DNA of 64,000 bases from Pseudoxanthomonas sp. PXM01 (lineage in GTDB: Bacteria; Pseudomonadota; Gammaproteobacteria; Xanthomonadales; Xanthomonadaceae): contig NZ_JACVAJ010000001.1 in the NCBI RefSeq assembly GCF_014851815.1, positions 1,178,001 to 1,242,000 of the forward strand. The letters run 5' to 3'. The notes beneath the pieces are model-generated. The model had not been told where the DNA came from and did no database searches. It saw only the letters and a list, made by a program, of their open reading frames with translations. Both the position numbers and the translations under genes were made by a program. Below, one piece after another: positions 20,307 to 32,406 of the stretch (its first letter is position 1; each line of letters opens with the position of its first letter).

Positions 20307-21050
20307 ATGCGTCTGCCCCTGATCCGCCCCCTGCTGCTCGCCCTGACCCTGTCCCTCGGAACCACTGCCGCCATGACCTCGTCCGCCCAGACCGTTCCGG
20401 CCTACGCCATCCCGGCCGACGGCACCCTGCTCAACGTGTCGGCGCAGGCCGAGGCCTCGCGCGTGCCGGACATCGCCTCGATCTCCGCCGGTGTCGTCAC
20501 CCAGGCGATCGACGGCAACACCGCCATGCGCCAGAACAGCGAACAGATGGCCAAGGTCGTGGCCGCCATCAAGGCCGCCGGCATCGCCGACAAGGACGTG
20601 CAGACCAGCGGGATCAGCCTCAACCCGCAGTACCGCTATGCCGAGAACGAAGCCCCCAAGATCACCGGCTACCAGGCCAACAACACGGTCAGCATCAAGG
20701 TCCGAGACATCGCCAAGCTCGGCAAGGTGCTGGATGCGCTGGCCGGCGTGGGTGCCAACCAGATCAACGGCCCCAGCTTCGAGATCGACAACCCGGAGCC
20801 GGTCTACGACGAAGCCCGCCTGGCGGCGCTGAAGAAGGCGCAGGCCCGTGCCGACACCTATGCGAAGTCGCTGGGCCTGAAGGTGCGCCGCATCGTCAGC
20901 ATCTCCGAGGGCAACGGCGGTTTCCGCCCGATGCCGATGATGGCGATGGCCAAGATGGAGGCCCGCGATGCCGGCGGCGCGCCGCCGGTCTCGCCGGGCG
21001 AGACCACGGTCTCGATCAATCTGGACGTGGTGTTCGAACTGGGCAAGTAA
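20307..21050 (+). CDS. SIMPL domain (DUF541) exported protein
   Basis: A 247-residue protein with a Sec signal peptide (MRLPLIRPLLLALTLSLG...SSAQ) and a SIMPL/DUF541 domain: LLNVSAQAEASRVPDIASIS, VVAAIKAAGIADKDVQTSGI, ISLNPQYRYA and ARADTYAKSLGLKVRRIVSI. The family includes periplasmic or outer-membrane-associated proteins such as E. coli YggE, linked to oxidative stress; its biochemical role is unsettled. A strong ribosome-binding site (AAAAGGAGATCCC) precedes the ATG. It diverges from maf over 159 bases and ends in a terminator. Confidence 0.92.
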   Translation: MRLPLIRPLLLALTLSLGTTAAMTSSAQTVPAYAIPADGTLLNVSAQAEASRVPDIASISAGVVTQAIDGNTAMRQNSEQMAKVVAAIKAAGIADKDVQTSGISLNPQYRYAENEAPKITGYQANNTVSIKVRDIAKLGKVLDALAGVGANQINGPSFEIDNPEPVYDEARLAALKKAQARADTYAKSLGLKVRRIVSISEGNGGFRPMPMMAMAKMEARDAGGAPPVSPGETTVSINLDVVFELGK

Positions 21051-21073
21051 ACCCTGCCCGACCGTTTGCGATG

Positions 21074-21102
21074 ACGGCGCCCGCAGGGCGCCGTTTTCGT
21101 TT
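21074..21102 (+). terminator. rho-independent terminator after the SIMPL gene
   Basis: A nine-base perfect stem, ACGGCGCCC / GGGCGCCGT (21074-21082 with 21086-21094), loop GCA, followed by TTTCGTTT. Confidence 0.85.
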
Positions 21103-21259
21103 CCGGGCCGGACCTCCGGACTACGCCCAAGGTCGAACCCGCCCCCTCTTGCGGATGCCATCCGCGGGAGTACAGTCTGGGCTTGCGGCGCCGGGACGTT
21201 GCAACCCCACTCCCTGCGGCCGAGCGTTGTTCCGTTCACAGCCCTCAAGGAGGTGGATC

Positions 21260-21934
21260 ATGGTTCGCGCACTACCCCACGGTTCCGATACCCGCATCGA
21301 CATCGGCCGCATCGCCGCCATCGCGGCTGCCATCGCGGTCCACGCTGCCGCCCTGCTCATGCTGCTGATGCCGATGGCCGCGCCGCCCCTCGCAGCCCCT
21401 GCCAAGCCGAAAGAAGACGTCCGCTGGTACCCGAAGGAAAAGGTCGAACCGAAGAAGCCGGTCGATGCCGAGATCGTGAAGCGGGTAGAGCCCAAACCCG
21501 TCGAACCCCGGCCGGCGGTGCAGCCGCGTATCGAGACGCCTCCCGTCATCGATGTTCCCATCATCGACAACACCGGAAGCGAGCGCGTCATCGACCTTCC
21601 GGCGATCGACAGCGGCGAGATCGGCGGCACATCCGGACAAGGCATCACCGGCCCGTTGTCCTCGGCGACACTGGAGTACGTCCGCGCGACGTCGCCGCGG
21701 TATCCGATCAACGAGCTGCGCAACGGCATCCAGGGCACTGTGATCTTGCGCGTGCTGGTGGATATCGATGGAAAGCCCGTCGACGTGACCATCGAGACCA
21801 GCAGCGGCAACCGCAATCTGGACAAGGAGGCCCGCCAGCATGTGTTGAAGACCTGGCGCTTCAAGCCCGCCATGCAGAACGGGCAGGCGGTACAGGCCTA
21901 CGGACTGGTGCCGATCGCCTTCAACCTGCAGTGA
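21260..21934 (+). CDS. TonB-family energy transducer protein
   Basis: A 224-residue inner-membrane protein: a short cytosolic N-terminus, one membrane helix (IGRIAAIAAAIAVHAAALLM), a Pro/Lys-rich periplasmic stretch (KVEPKKPVDAEIVKRVEPKP), then a TonB C-terminal domain (TSPRYPINELRNGIQGTVIL, DKEARQHVLKTWRFKPA). TonB proteins pass proton-motive force to outer-membrane receptors. The SPRYP...GTVxLRVxVDxxG pattern is typical of the many TonB paralogues in xanthomonads. An excellent ribosome-binding site (AAGGAGGTGGATC) fixes the start. No ExbB/ExbD lie next to it. Which receptors it serves is unknown. Confidence 0.9.
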   Translation: MVRALPHGSDTRIDIGRIAAIAAAIAVHAAALLMLLMPMAAPPLAAPAKPKEDVRWYPKEKVEPKKPVDAEIVKRVEPKPVEPRPAVQPRIETPPVIDVPIIDNTGSERVIDLPAIDSGEIGGTSGQGITGPLSSATLEYVRATSPRYPINELRNGIQGTVILRVLVDIDGKPVDVTIETSSGNRNLDKEARQHVLKTWRFKPAMQNGQAVQAYGLVPIAFNLQ

Positions 21935-21951
21935 CGCGCAATGCGTGAGCC

Positions 21952-21982
21952 AGAAAGCCCGCCTTTCGGCGGGCTTTCTTTT
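21952..21982. terminator. bidirectional terminator between tonB-like gene and rlmH
   Basis: A perfect 12-base stem, AGAAAGCCCGCC with GGCGGGCTTTCT (21952-21963 and 21968-21979), loop TTTC, followed by a T-run on the plus strand; the A residues inside the stem give a short T-run on the minus strand. Confidence 0.9.
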
Positions 21983-22000
21983 GGGACGTATCCGTCGGGG

Positions 22001-22471
22001 TCAGGCGCGGTGATAAGGATGGTTCGCCAGCATCGCGGCGGCGCGATAGACCTGTTCGGCCACCACCAGCCGCACCAGCATGTGCGGCAACGTCAGCGGG
22101 CTGAGCGACCACTTCTCGTGCGCCGCCGCCAGCACGTCCGGGGCATGGCCCTCGGGTCCGCCAATCAGCAACGCGATGTCGCGACCCAGCGTACGCCAGT
22201 GTTCCAGCCGCAGCGCCAGTTGCTCGGATGAATACGGCTTTCCAGTCACTTCCAGCGCCACGATGTGCGCACTCTTCGGCAACGCCGCCAGCACCCGCTT
22301 GCCCTCGTCATCGATCGATCGCTGCGGATCGCGCCCCTTGCCGCGCAGGCCGGGCTCGATCTCGACGAGCTCGAACGGCAGCCAGTGCGACAGGCGCTTC
22401 TGGTACTCGGCGAAGCCCTGCGCGACCCAGGTCGGCGCACGCTCGCCGGTGGCGATGAGGCGGCATTTCAT
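22001..22471 (-). CDS. rlmH: 23S rRNA (pseudouridine1915-N3)-methyltransferase
   Basis: RlmH, a SPOUT-fold enzyme, methylates pseudouridine 1915 in helix 69 of 23S rRNA on the assembled ribosome. The 156-residue length is typical. Diagnostic segments are MKCRLIATGERAPTWVAQGF at the start, the SAM-binding knot ALLIGGPEGHAPDVL, and SLSPLTLPHMLVRLVVAEQV. In most relatives it directly follows rsfS; here a DUF695-RraB gene lies between them. Confidence 0.96.
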   Translation of the reverse strand: MKCRLIATGERAPTWVAQGFAEYQKRLSHWLPFELVEIEPGLRGKGRDPQRSIDDEGKRVLAALPKSAHIVALEVTGKPYSSEQLALRLEHWRTLGRDIALLIGGPEGHAPDVLAAAHEKWSLSPLTLPHMLVRLVVAEQVYRAAAMLANHPYHRA

Positions 22472-22526
22472 GGCCGCATGTTACCGGCGCGGGGCGCCGC
22501 GTTGCACGGGAATCCGTAAGAGCGGA

Positions 22527-23285
22527 CTACGAAGCTCCGGCGAGCACTTCGCATTCCCAACCGTCGTAGTGACCCCCGCACTCGCCCGCAAGATCGTAGA
22601 GCGGCAGGCAGATAGCGTCGATGGTGCCGTACGCAGGGACGTCGTGACGGAACACCTGCGCGCCCCATTCCCGCTCACCGTCGTCGTCGCGATCCGGCGT
22701 GCGGTTCTCGAACCCCATGGCGGCTTTCTGCAAGAACTCGTCGCGTGCGGTGGCACTGGGAAAGGAGGCCCAGTGATCGATCTCGCGCGGCTGCCGCAGC
22801 GCATCGCCCTGCTCTTCGAGTGCGGCGCAGACATCGCGGTTCTCCATCGATTCACGCGCACGCGGACCGGGATAGAGGAACCCGTGATACGTGCTCCATG
22901 CCGGATCGGGGCGATATCCCGACTGGTAGCGATACTCGGGTGCCGCGCGCATGGCCCGCTCGACCTGGGCGTCCCAGGCATCGCCCTGCGGCAGGTAGAA
23001 GTAGAAATCGCGGCAACCCGACGAGGTGTTGCGGCCGGCATAGGCGCCATCGCCGTCAGGCACCAGCAACGGGATCACCCGATCTTCCAGCGCCATCAGC
23101 GCATCGAATTCCTGCTGGCTGGACAGTCCATCATCGCGGGGCTCGCGCATTTCCACACGCAGCCAAGCCATCACCGGGTACTCGTCCGTCGCCACTTCAT
23201 CGGCGAGGTTCAGGTCGAGGTAGATAGACGCAAGTTGGTCGTCCACCCGGAGCGCATAGAAATTCCAACGACCTTCCTTGGCCAC
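22527..23285 (-). CDS. DUF695 / RraB-domain protein
   Basis: A 252-residue cytosolic protein with a GTG start, preceded by AGGGAG. Residues 1 to about 140 resemble DUF695 (WNFYALRVDDQLASIYLDLN, VPDGDGAYAGRNTSSGCRDF). Residues about 150-248 resemble RraB, the regulator of ribonuclease activity (REIDHWASFPSATARDEFLQ, then an acidic run RDDDGEREWGAQVFRHD). RraB in E. coli binds RNase E and alters which RNAs it cuts. Whether this fusion targets RNase E or G here is inference. It begins 10 bases after rsfS ends and precedes rlmH by 55 bases, so it is in the operon. Confidence 0.72.
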   Translation of the reverse strand: MAKEGRWNFYALRVDDQLASIYLDLNLADEVATDEYPVMAWLRVEMREPRDDGLSSQQEFDALMALEDRVIPLLVPDGDGAYAGRNTSSGCRDFYFYLPQGDAWDAQVERAMRAAPEYRYQSGYRPDPAWSTYHGFLYPGPRARESMENRDVCAALEEQGDALRQPREIDHWASFPSATARDEFLQKAAMGFENRTPDRDDDGEREWGAQVFRHDVPAYGTIDAICLPLYDLAGECGGHYDGWECEVLAGAS

Positions 23286-23295
23286 CGGCGACTCC

Positions 23296-23712
23296 CTACA
23301 GCCGCGATTCGTCCGCCGTCTCGACGTCTTCCGGCGGCTGGTCGCCGACGGTCCACAGGCGCTCGAGCGCGTAGAACTCGCGCACGCGCGGCAGCATGAC
23401 GTGGACGATGACGTCGCCCAGGTCCACCAGTACCCACTCGGCCTCGCGCTCGCCTTCCACGCCCAGCGGCATCACGTCGAGCTTCTTGGCGAACTTCACC
23501 ACTTCGTCGGCGATCGACTTCACGTGGCGGGTGGAGGTACCCGAGGCGATCACGAGGTAGTCGGCGACGCTGGACTTGCCGCGCACGTCGATCTCGACGA
23601 CATCCTTGGCTTTCAGTTCCTGCACCGCGGCATGCACCGTGGCGAGCAGGTCCGGCAAGGCCGGGGGCGGGCTGGGAAGGCGGGTCTTGATGACGTGGGC
23701 TTGGCTGGACAA
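23296..23712 (-). CDS. rsfS: ribosome silencing factor RsfS
   Basis: RsfS binds ribosomal protein L14 and blocks joining of 30S and 50S subunits when nutrients run low. The core [60 protein letters not shown] and [14 protein letters not shown] is highly conserved. There is no ATG at the expected place; I place the start at a TTG (23712) preceded by GGAG, which gives 138 residues beginning [13 protein letters not shown]. The only upstream ATG (23802) would run deep into nadD. Confidence 0.93.
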   Translation of the reverse strand: MSSQAHVIKTRLPSPPPALPDLLATVHAAVQELKAKDVVEIDVRGKSSVADYLVIASGTSTRHVKSIADEVVKFAKKLDVMPLGVEGEREAEWVLVDLGDVIVHVMLPRVREFYALERLWTVGDQPPEDVETADESRL

Positions 23713-23743
23713 AGGCTTGGTGGCTCCGGGAACTCGACGGGGA

Positions 23744-24421
23744 TTATAGCGGACCAGCGTCAACGGCCCGTGGGACGTAGAGCCTTTCGTCGGCGATGGC
23801 ATCCGCGACCGCCGCCGGGACCAGATGGCGCCAGGCCTCGTCGGCGCCGATCCGCCGACGGATCTCGGTGGCCGATTCCGGTTGCAGGGGCTGGTGCAGG
23901 CGGTAAACGCAGCCTGCGGGCGACCGGTGCAAGTCCGCCGGCTGGTCGGTCCAGCGCCCTTCCAAGGCCGCCGCTAGTACAGGGGTGAAGCCGGCATCGA
24001 GGCCACTCCCGGGACGGTCGGCGACGATGAAATGCGCCAGGTCGAACAGCTCGGACCACGCCTTCCATGCGGGCAAGCCCAGCAGGCTGTCCGCGCCGAT
24101 CAACAAGGCCACCGGAAGCGCCTCTCCGCATTCTTGCCGCAGTTCGCGCAGCGTGTCGACCGTGTACGAGCGCGCCCCGGGATCGCGCTCGGCGCGCTCG
24201 AGTTCGCGCCGGTCCACACACAGGCCGGGCCACTCCTGTACCGCGAGATCGAGCAGATGGACGCGTTGGGCGGCGGTAGCACCGGGAGGGGCCCGGTGCG
24301 GCGGATCCGCGGCGGGCATCAGGCGAATCGGCACGTCGAACATATCGTGGGCCGCACGCGCGATGGCCAGATGTCCGTTGTGGACGGGGTCGAATGTGCC
24401 GCCGTAGAGGACCTGCAGCAT
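23744..24421 (-). CDS. nadD: nicotinate-mononucleotide adenylyltransferase
   Basis: NadD converts nicotinate mononucleotide and ATP to deamido-NAD, a step of NAD biosynthesis. The 225-residue protein has the nucleotidyltransferase motif [12 protein letters not shown] near the N-terminus and the second motif [10 protein letters not shown] near the C-terminus, plus [13 protein letters not shown]. It starts six bases after holA ends, inside the leuS-lptE-holA-nadD-rsfS-rlmH unit. Confidence 0.96.
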   Translation of the reverse strand: MLQVLYGGTFDPVHNGHLAIARAAHDMFDVPIRLMPAADPPHRAPPGATAAQRVHLLDLAVQEWPGLCVDRRELERAERDPGARSYTVDTLRELRQECGEALPVALLIGADSLLGLPAWKAWSELFDLAHFIVADRPGSGLDAGFTPVLAAALEGRWTDQPADLHRSPAGCVYRLHQPLQPESATEIRRRIGADEAWRHLVPAAVADAIADERLYVPRAVDAGPL

Positions 24422-24427
24422 CGTCCG

Positions 24428-25462
24428 TCAGGCGACCAGCAGGCGCACGGCCTTCGCATCCGCGATGGCCAGCAGCAGCCGCTCCAGCCCGACCCAGGCA
24501 TCGCCATCGCCCCGGCCTTTGGCGGTGCGGTCGATCCTGGATGCCTCGGCGACGAAGCGGTCCCAGCGCGCGGGCGTGGCATGACGTTGCAGCGCGCGCT
24601 TGAACGGTGCCTGCTTCGCCTCCCAGATGCCCTGCGCCTTCATCTCGTTGGCGAGATTGCCGCCATTGGCCTGCACGCGCGCGAGCGTCGCCGTGCGTAG
24701 CAGCTCCTTGACGATCATCGGCATCAGGCCGGCGACCACGTCGCCCTCGGCACGCAGGCCAGCGAGGATGCGCGATACCTGAGCGCCCTGACCCGCCAGC
24801 ACGGCGTCGGTCAGGCGGAACACGTCGTAGCGTGCCGCGTTGGCGACCAGCGACTCCATGCGCTCGGCATCGAGCATCTGGCCGTCGCTGAGCAAGGCCA
24901 GCTTGTCGATCTCCTGCGCGGCAGCAAGCAGGTTGCCCTCGACGCGGTCCGCCAGCAGCTGCACCGCATCGCGGTCGGCGCGCAGGCCTTTGCTGCGCAG
25001 ACGACTCTCGATCCACCCGGGCAACTCGTGCGGCTTGATCGCCCAGGCGACGGCCAGCATCCCGACGCGGGCAACCGCATCGCTCCATTTGCCCTGATAG
25101 GCCTTGCCCCACTCGCCCGCCGTGATCAGGAGCACCACATCGGGCGGCGGGTTGGCGCAGAAGGCACTGATGACCTCGGCGCCTTCCTTGCCGGGCTTGC
25201 CTCCCGGCAGGCGAACCTCGACGAGCCGCTGCGCACTGAACAGGCTGGGCGCGTTGAAACTGGCCTCCAACTGGCCCCAGTCGAAATCTCGCCCGTCGGC
25301 ATCGAAGACCTCGCGTTCGCCGATGCCCTGCGCACGCGCATGGGCACGCACCGCATCGGCGGCTTCGAGCACGCGCAGCGTTTCGGGGCCTGCAATCAGG
25401 TAGACCGGCAGCAGCGGCTCGGACGTGCCGCGCGCCGCCAGCTGTTCCGGCTTGAGTTCCAT
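24428..25462 (-). CDS. holA: DNA polymerase III subunit delta
   Basis: HolA (delta) is the clamp-loader wrench that opens the beta sliding clamp. The 344-residue protein has LLPVYLIAGPETLRVLEAAD, DGRDFDWGQLEASFNAPSLF, RLVEVRLPGGKPGKEGAEVI and QLLADRVEGNLLAAAQEIDK, all characteristic of the family. The start codon overlaps the lptE stop (TGATG), so the two are translationally coupled. Confidence 0.95.
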   Translation of the reverse strand: MELKPEQLAARGTSEPLLPVYLIAGPETLRVLEAADAVRAHARAQGIGEREVFDADGRDFDWGQLEASFNAPSLFSAQRLVEVRLPGGKPGKEGAEVISAFCANPPPDVVLLITAGEWGKAYQGKWSDAVARVGMLAVAWAIKPHELPGWIESRLRSKGLRADRDAVQLLADRVEGNLLAAAQEIDKLALLSDGQMLDAERMESLVANAARYDVFRLTDAVLAGQGAQVSRILAGLRAEGDVVAGLMPMIVKELLRTATLARVQANGGNLANEMKAQGIWEAKQAPFKRALQRHATPARWDRFVAEASRIDRTAKGRGDGDAWVGLERLLLAIADAKAVRLLVA

Positions 25463-26010
25463 CAGGGCGCCGCGTTCACCTGGTCCGAACGCACCACGCC
25501 GTCGATACGGCGAAGGATCGAGGCGGCCATCTCGCGGCGCAGTTCGTCGGCGAGCACTTCGCGTTCGGTGGTGGTGCCCGTGGCATCCTGAGGTGGCGAC
25601 ACATAATCGCGCGACAGTTCGACCACCTGCTGCGGCACCAGGTCTGTGCCGTCCGCTCTGGTGAAGGCGAAAACCACCGCATAGCGCAGACTGAACTCCT
25701 GCGCACGACCGAACTGGTCCACGGCGATCGGCAGGTCGCCCCAGCGCTCGGACACGACACGCAGCGTCGCGACCTGCGTACCGGACGCCGAAACGGCTTC
25801 TTCATCACCGATCTGGGCCGCCAGCGTACCGCCCGCGGCCTGCAGACCGCGCGACAGGCTCGTCACCAGCGCACTGTAGGAGCTGGACGACGAGGTAACC
25901 CGGACCGGACCGAGGTCGGCGGGCAGCGCGATCTTGTTGCGCAGGTGGAACCCGCACCCGGCCAGGAGAGCCAGGGCGACGACGAGGAGCGGCAGGCGGA
26001 ATCGGATCAT
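25462..26010 (-). CDS. lptE: LPS-assembly lipoprotein LptE
   Basis: LptE plugs the LptD barrel and helps insert lipopolysaccharide into the outer leaflet. The 182-residue product is a lipoprotein: signal MIRFRLPLLVVALALLAGC with the acylated cysteine at 19, followed by GFHLR, a very common LptE opening. The rest is the small alpha/beta domain (VVFAFTRADGTDLVPQQVVE, SRDYVSPP, EREVLADELRREMAASIL). Placement directly after leuS and before holA supports the call. Confidence 0.93.
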   Translation of the reverse strand: MIRFRLPLLVVALALLAGCGFHLRNKIALPADLGPVRVTSSSSSYSALVTSLSRGLQAAGGTLAAQIGDEEAVSASGTQVATLRVVSERWGDLPIAVDQFGRAQEFSLRYAVVFAFTRADGTDLVPQQVVELSRDYVSPPQDATGTTTEREVLADELRREMAASILRRIDGVVRSDQVNAAP

Positions 26011-26094
26011 GGGCGAAGTCTGGACGAGCCTGTCATGGGCGGCAAGAGCGTAGCCCGACCGCAGGTGAACACCGGGGCAAGACGCCCCGTCCCC

Positions 26095-30130
<4,036 letters not shown>

Positions 30131-30142
30131 GTCGCATTGAAG

Positions 30143-30739
30143 CTAGCCGTCGCCTCGCGCACCGAGCGAGGCGACGCACAGCCAGCCCAGCCAGCCGAGA
30201 TAGCCCAGGCGCTGGGCGATGCCGGCCGGCATCAGTTCGACCGCCAGCAACGCGACGAACAGCACCAGCAGCGCTGCCACGACGCTGGTCCGCGCCAGCG
30301 GACGCCATTGAGGACGCCCGCGCAGACCCAGCGCGACCAGAAACGCACCCGGCACGAACGACACCCACCACAGCATCCACGCCGTGGCGTGCAGACTGCT
30401 GGCCGGATTGTCCAGATCCTCGGGATCCAGCGGCAGCAGCCCCATCGCCACGAAACCCAGCGCGGACAGCAGCGTCAGCTGCGCGCCGACGCGCAGCCGC
30501 CAGCCCGCGTCACCCGGCAGGCGGCGGCGCAGGTCCAACGTAGCCACGGCTGCAAGCACGCCAGCGAAGACGAAGCCCAGCAGGTTGAAGCCCAGCGCAT
30601 TCGGCACGCCCTTGGCGCCCAGCACGGCGACCGGATGCGCGACCTGCGAATAGCCCAGCAATGCCAGGCCGAAACCGAGCAGCGCAGCCACGAACAGCAA
30701 CGTGGCCGCGGGCCCAGCGAAGGAAAATAAGCGGCTCAT
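30143..30739 (-). CDS. DUF998 family membrane protein
   Basis: A 198-residue integral membrane protein with about six helices. The pattern AHPVAVLGAKGVPNALGFNL, ALGFVAMGLLPLDPEDLDNP and LHATAWMLWWVSFVPGAFLV matches DUF998, a family with no settled function. It ends 12 bases after the convergent amidohydrolase stop. No ligand or enzyme motif is visible beyond the acidic loop LDPEDLDN. Confidence 0.75.
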   Translation of the reverse strand: MSRLFSFAGPAATLLFVAALLGFGLALLGYSQVAHPVAVLGAKGVPNALGFNLLGFVFAGVLAAVATLDLRRRLPGDAGWRLRVGAQLTLLSALGFVAMGLLPLDPEDLDNPASSLHATAWMLWWVSFVPGAFLVALGLRGRPQWRPLARTSVVAALLVLFVALLAVELMPAGIAQRLGYLGWLGWLCVASLGARGDG

Positions 30740-30769
30740 GCGGCGTGATCCGGGCGCGACATTGCCACC

Positions 30770-31360
30770 TCAGTCCTGCTCCCAGCCCGTCGCACCACCT
30801 TGCGCCGTGGCGTGGTTGCCCTGCAGGTAGTCGCGCGCCAGCGAAGCGGTACGCACCAGCATCGTGTTATCGGCCGCGCCGAACGTCCACGCGCCCGCCA
30901 TGCCTTTCGCATGCTGGTAGAACTCCGGCTCGGCGATCACGTTGCCGGTCGCTGAGTCGGTGAGCCTCAGCTTCACCAGCAGTTGCGAACTGCCCGCAAA
31001 GGCACCCGCCCAGAACCGCTTGCCGCCGCTGATGAAGCGGATCTTCTCGATCCGCGGCTCGATCACCAGCGTGCGCGGCGGCGTGTTCTTCGCCGCAAGC
31101 GCGTTCTGTTCGGCGACCCAGGCGCCCACGCGCTCGTCGAGGTTGCGCTGGAAGGCCACCAGCGCCTCCTTGTTGGCGGGATGCTCCGCGTAATCAGGTG
31201 CCAGCGTCGCCGGCTTCAGCTCGTAGCGGTCGAACTGGCCGAGCGCTTCGCTCGGCGGGGGGTTGGTGGTCGACGACGCGCGGATCTCATCCTTCGCCCA
31301 CGCCGTTCCGGTCACGGCGGTCGCCAGCAACAGTCCCATCACGATGCGTCGCATTCCCAT
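30770..31360 (-). CDS. exported protein, DUF4410-like
   Basis: A 196-residue protein with a clear signal peptide (MGMRRIVMGLLLATAVTGTA, cleavage near AWA). The mature part (FDRYELKPATLAPDYAEHPA, TLVIEPRIEKIRFISGGKRF, GSSQLLVKLRLTDSATGNVI) resembles DUF4410/lipoprotein-like proteins that form small beta-sandwich domains; function unknown. It precedes the DUF998 gene by 30 bases on the same strand. I could not match it more closely. Confidence 0.62.
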   Translation of the reverse strand: MGMRRIVMGLLLATAVTGTAWAKDEIRASSTTNPPPSEALGQFDRYELKPATLAPDYAEHPANKEALVAFQRNLDERVGAWVAEQNALAAKNTPPRTLVIEPRIEKIRFISGGKRFWAGAFAGSSQLLVKLRLTDSATGNVIAEPEFYQHAKGMAGAWTFGAADNTMLVRTASLARDYLQGNHATAQGGATGWEQD

Positions 31361-31434
31361 GATCCCTGTTCCTTCGTCGATGGCGCCGCTGCGCGCCGGG
31401 ACCGCGACCCTAGCAGACCGGCATGGCGTCCGCG

Positions 31435-31653
31435 CTATGCCGGGTCTTCCCAGCGGAACACCGCTTCGATGCCCACGCCGAACGCACGCGCGATGCGGAA
31501 CGCCAGTTCCAGCGATGGCGCATAGCGTCCCGCCTCCAGCGCGATGATGGTCTGACGCGTCACCCCGCAGGCATCGGCCAGCGCCTGCTGGGTCATCTCG
31601 CCACGCTCGAAACGCAGGCGGCGGATGTCGTTGGCGATCGGCGTGCCGGTCAT
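31435..31653 (-). CDS. short XRE-family transcriptional regulator
   Basis: A 72-residue helix-turn-helix protein: [54 protein letters not shown]. This is almost only the Cro/CI DNA-binding domain. Its ATG overlaps the stop of the upstream membrane-protein gene (ATGA), so both come from one message and are coupled. A perfect palindrome in the promoter of that message (32301-32324) is the obvious binding site, suggesting autoregulation. Such short HTH regulators paired with a small membrane protein recur in many bacteria. Confidence 0.88.
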   Translation of the reverse strand: MTGTPIANDIRRLRFERGEMTQQALADACGVTRQTIIALEAGRYAPSLELAFRIARAFGVGIEAVFRWEDPA

Positions 31654-32279
31654 CGACGGTCGCGCCAGTACATCACCGCGGTCGCCGCGTACTCGCACAG
31701 CCAGCCCCACATCAGCGCGAAGACCAGCAGGTTGGCGATCATGAAATGCGTCGCCCAGGCCAGGCGCTCGGCCGGCGAGAACGCCAGCATCACCGCAAGG
31801 CCGATCAGACAGAAGGGCAGTCCGCCACGGCCCCAGCCGGCCGCCTGCTTTTCGATCTCGCGGTCGCGCTCATCCTCCTGCACGCGTCCTTTCCAGCGCG
31901 CGCCCAGCACGCCGGTCAGGATGCTCCAGGCGACCAGCAGCAGGACCAGGTTGCGGCCGACGGCCTGGGCCGCCGGGTTGTTCCACGCCGGGCCATCGAC
32001 GAATACGTGCGACTTGGCCAGGAAGTAGGCGGTCGCCACGGCCATGAAGGCCACGCCGACCCAGGCCTTCCACTCGCCCGGCGACACGCCACGCTCAGCC
32101 TCGCCGACCGGCGCGCGTGACACGGCATACATCGGGATCCACGCCACGGCCACCAGCAGGGCGGTACCCCACTTGCCCAGATCGATGCCTGCCAACGTGT
32201 CAGGCCCCGCCAGCAGCGCCCAGAACGCCAGCATCGCGCCGATCAGCAGCACCAGCCATCCACCCCGTTGCAGCGTCAT
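31650..32279 (-). CDS. integral membrane protein paired with an XRE regulator
   Basis: A 209-residue protein with about five or six membrane helices ([83 protein letters not shown]) and a charged cytosolic loop ([16 protein letters not shown]). No known function. I prefer the ATG at 32279, which has TAGGTGA six bases upstream, over the GTG at 32288. It is the first gene of a two-gene unit with the XRE regulator; the message starts at a promoter overlapping a palindromic operator. Confidence 0.72.
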   Translation of the reverse strand: MTLQRGGWLVLLIGAMLAFWALLAGPDTLAGIDLGKWGTALLVAVAWIPMYAVSRAPVGEAERGVSPGEWKAWVGVAFMAVATAYFLAKSHVFVDGPAWNNPAAQAVGRNLVLLLVAWSILTGVLGARWKGRVQEDERDREIEKQAAGWGRGGLPFCLIGLAVMLAFSPAERLAWATHFMIANLLVFALMWGWLCEYAATAVMYWRDRR

Positions 32280-32300
32280 CGTAGTCACCTAAGCCGGACA

Positions 32301-32341
32301 AAATGTAATGCATACATTACATTTCAACACCATGATGTCAA
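32301..32341 (-). promoter_or_regulatory. promoter with overlapping palindromic operator of the membrane protein/XRE unit
   Basis: On the minus strand, TTGACA (32341-32336) is followed after 16 bases by TAATGT (32319-32314), a good sigma-70 pair. The -10 lies inside a perfect inverted repeat, AAATGTAATG / CATTACATTT with spacer CATA (32301-32324). The A+T content contrasts sharply with the surrounding 67% GC. A bound repressor would block polymerase; the co-encoded XRE protein is the likely ligand (inference). Confidence 0.75.
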
Positions 32342-32406
32342 ACCTTTTTTACATCACCTTGTATGCTGCCGCCCCCGACTCCATTTGAAGGCCACGTCCC
32401 ACCCCC

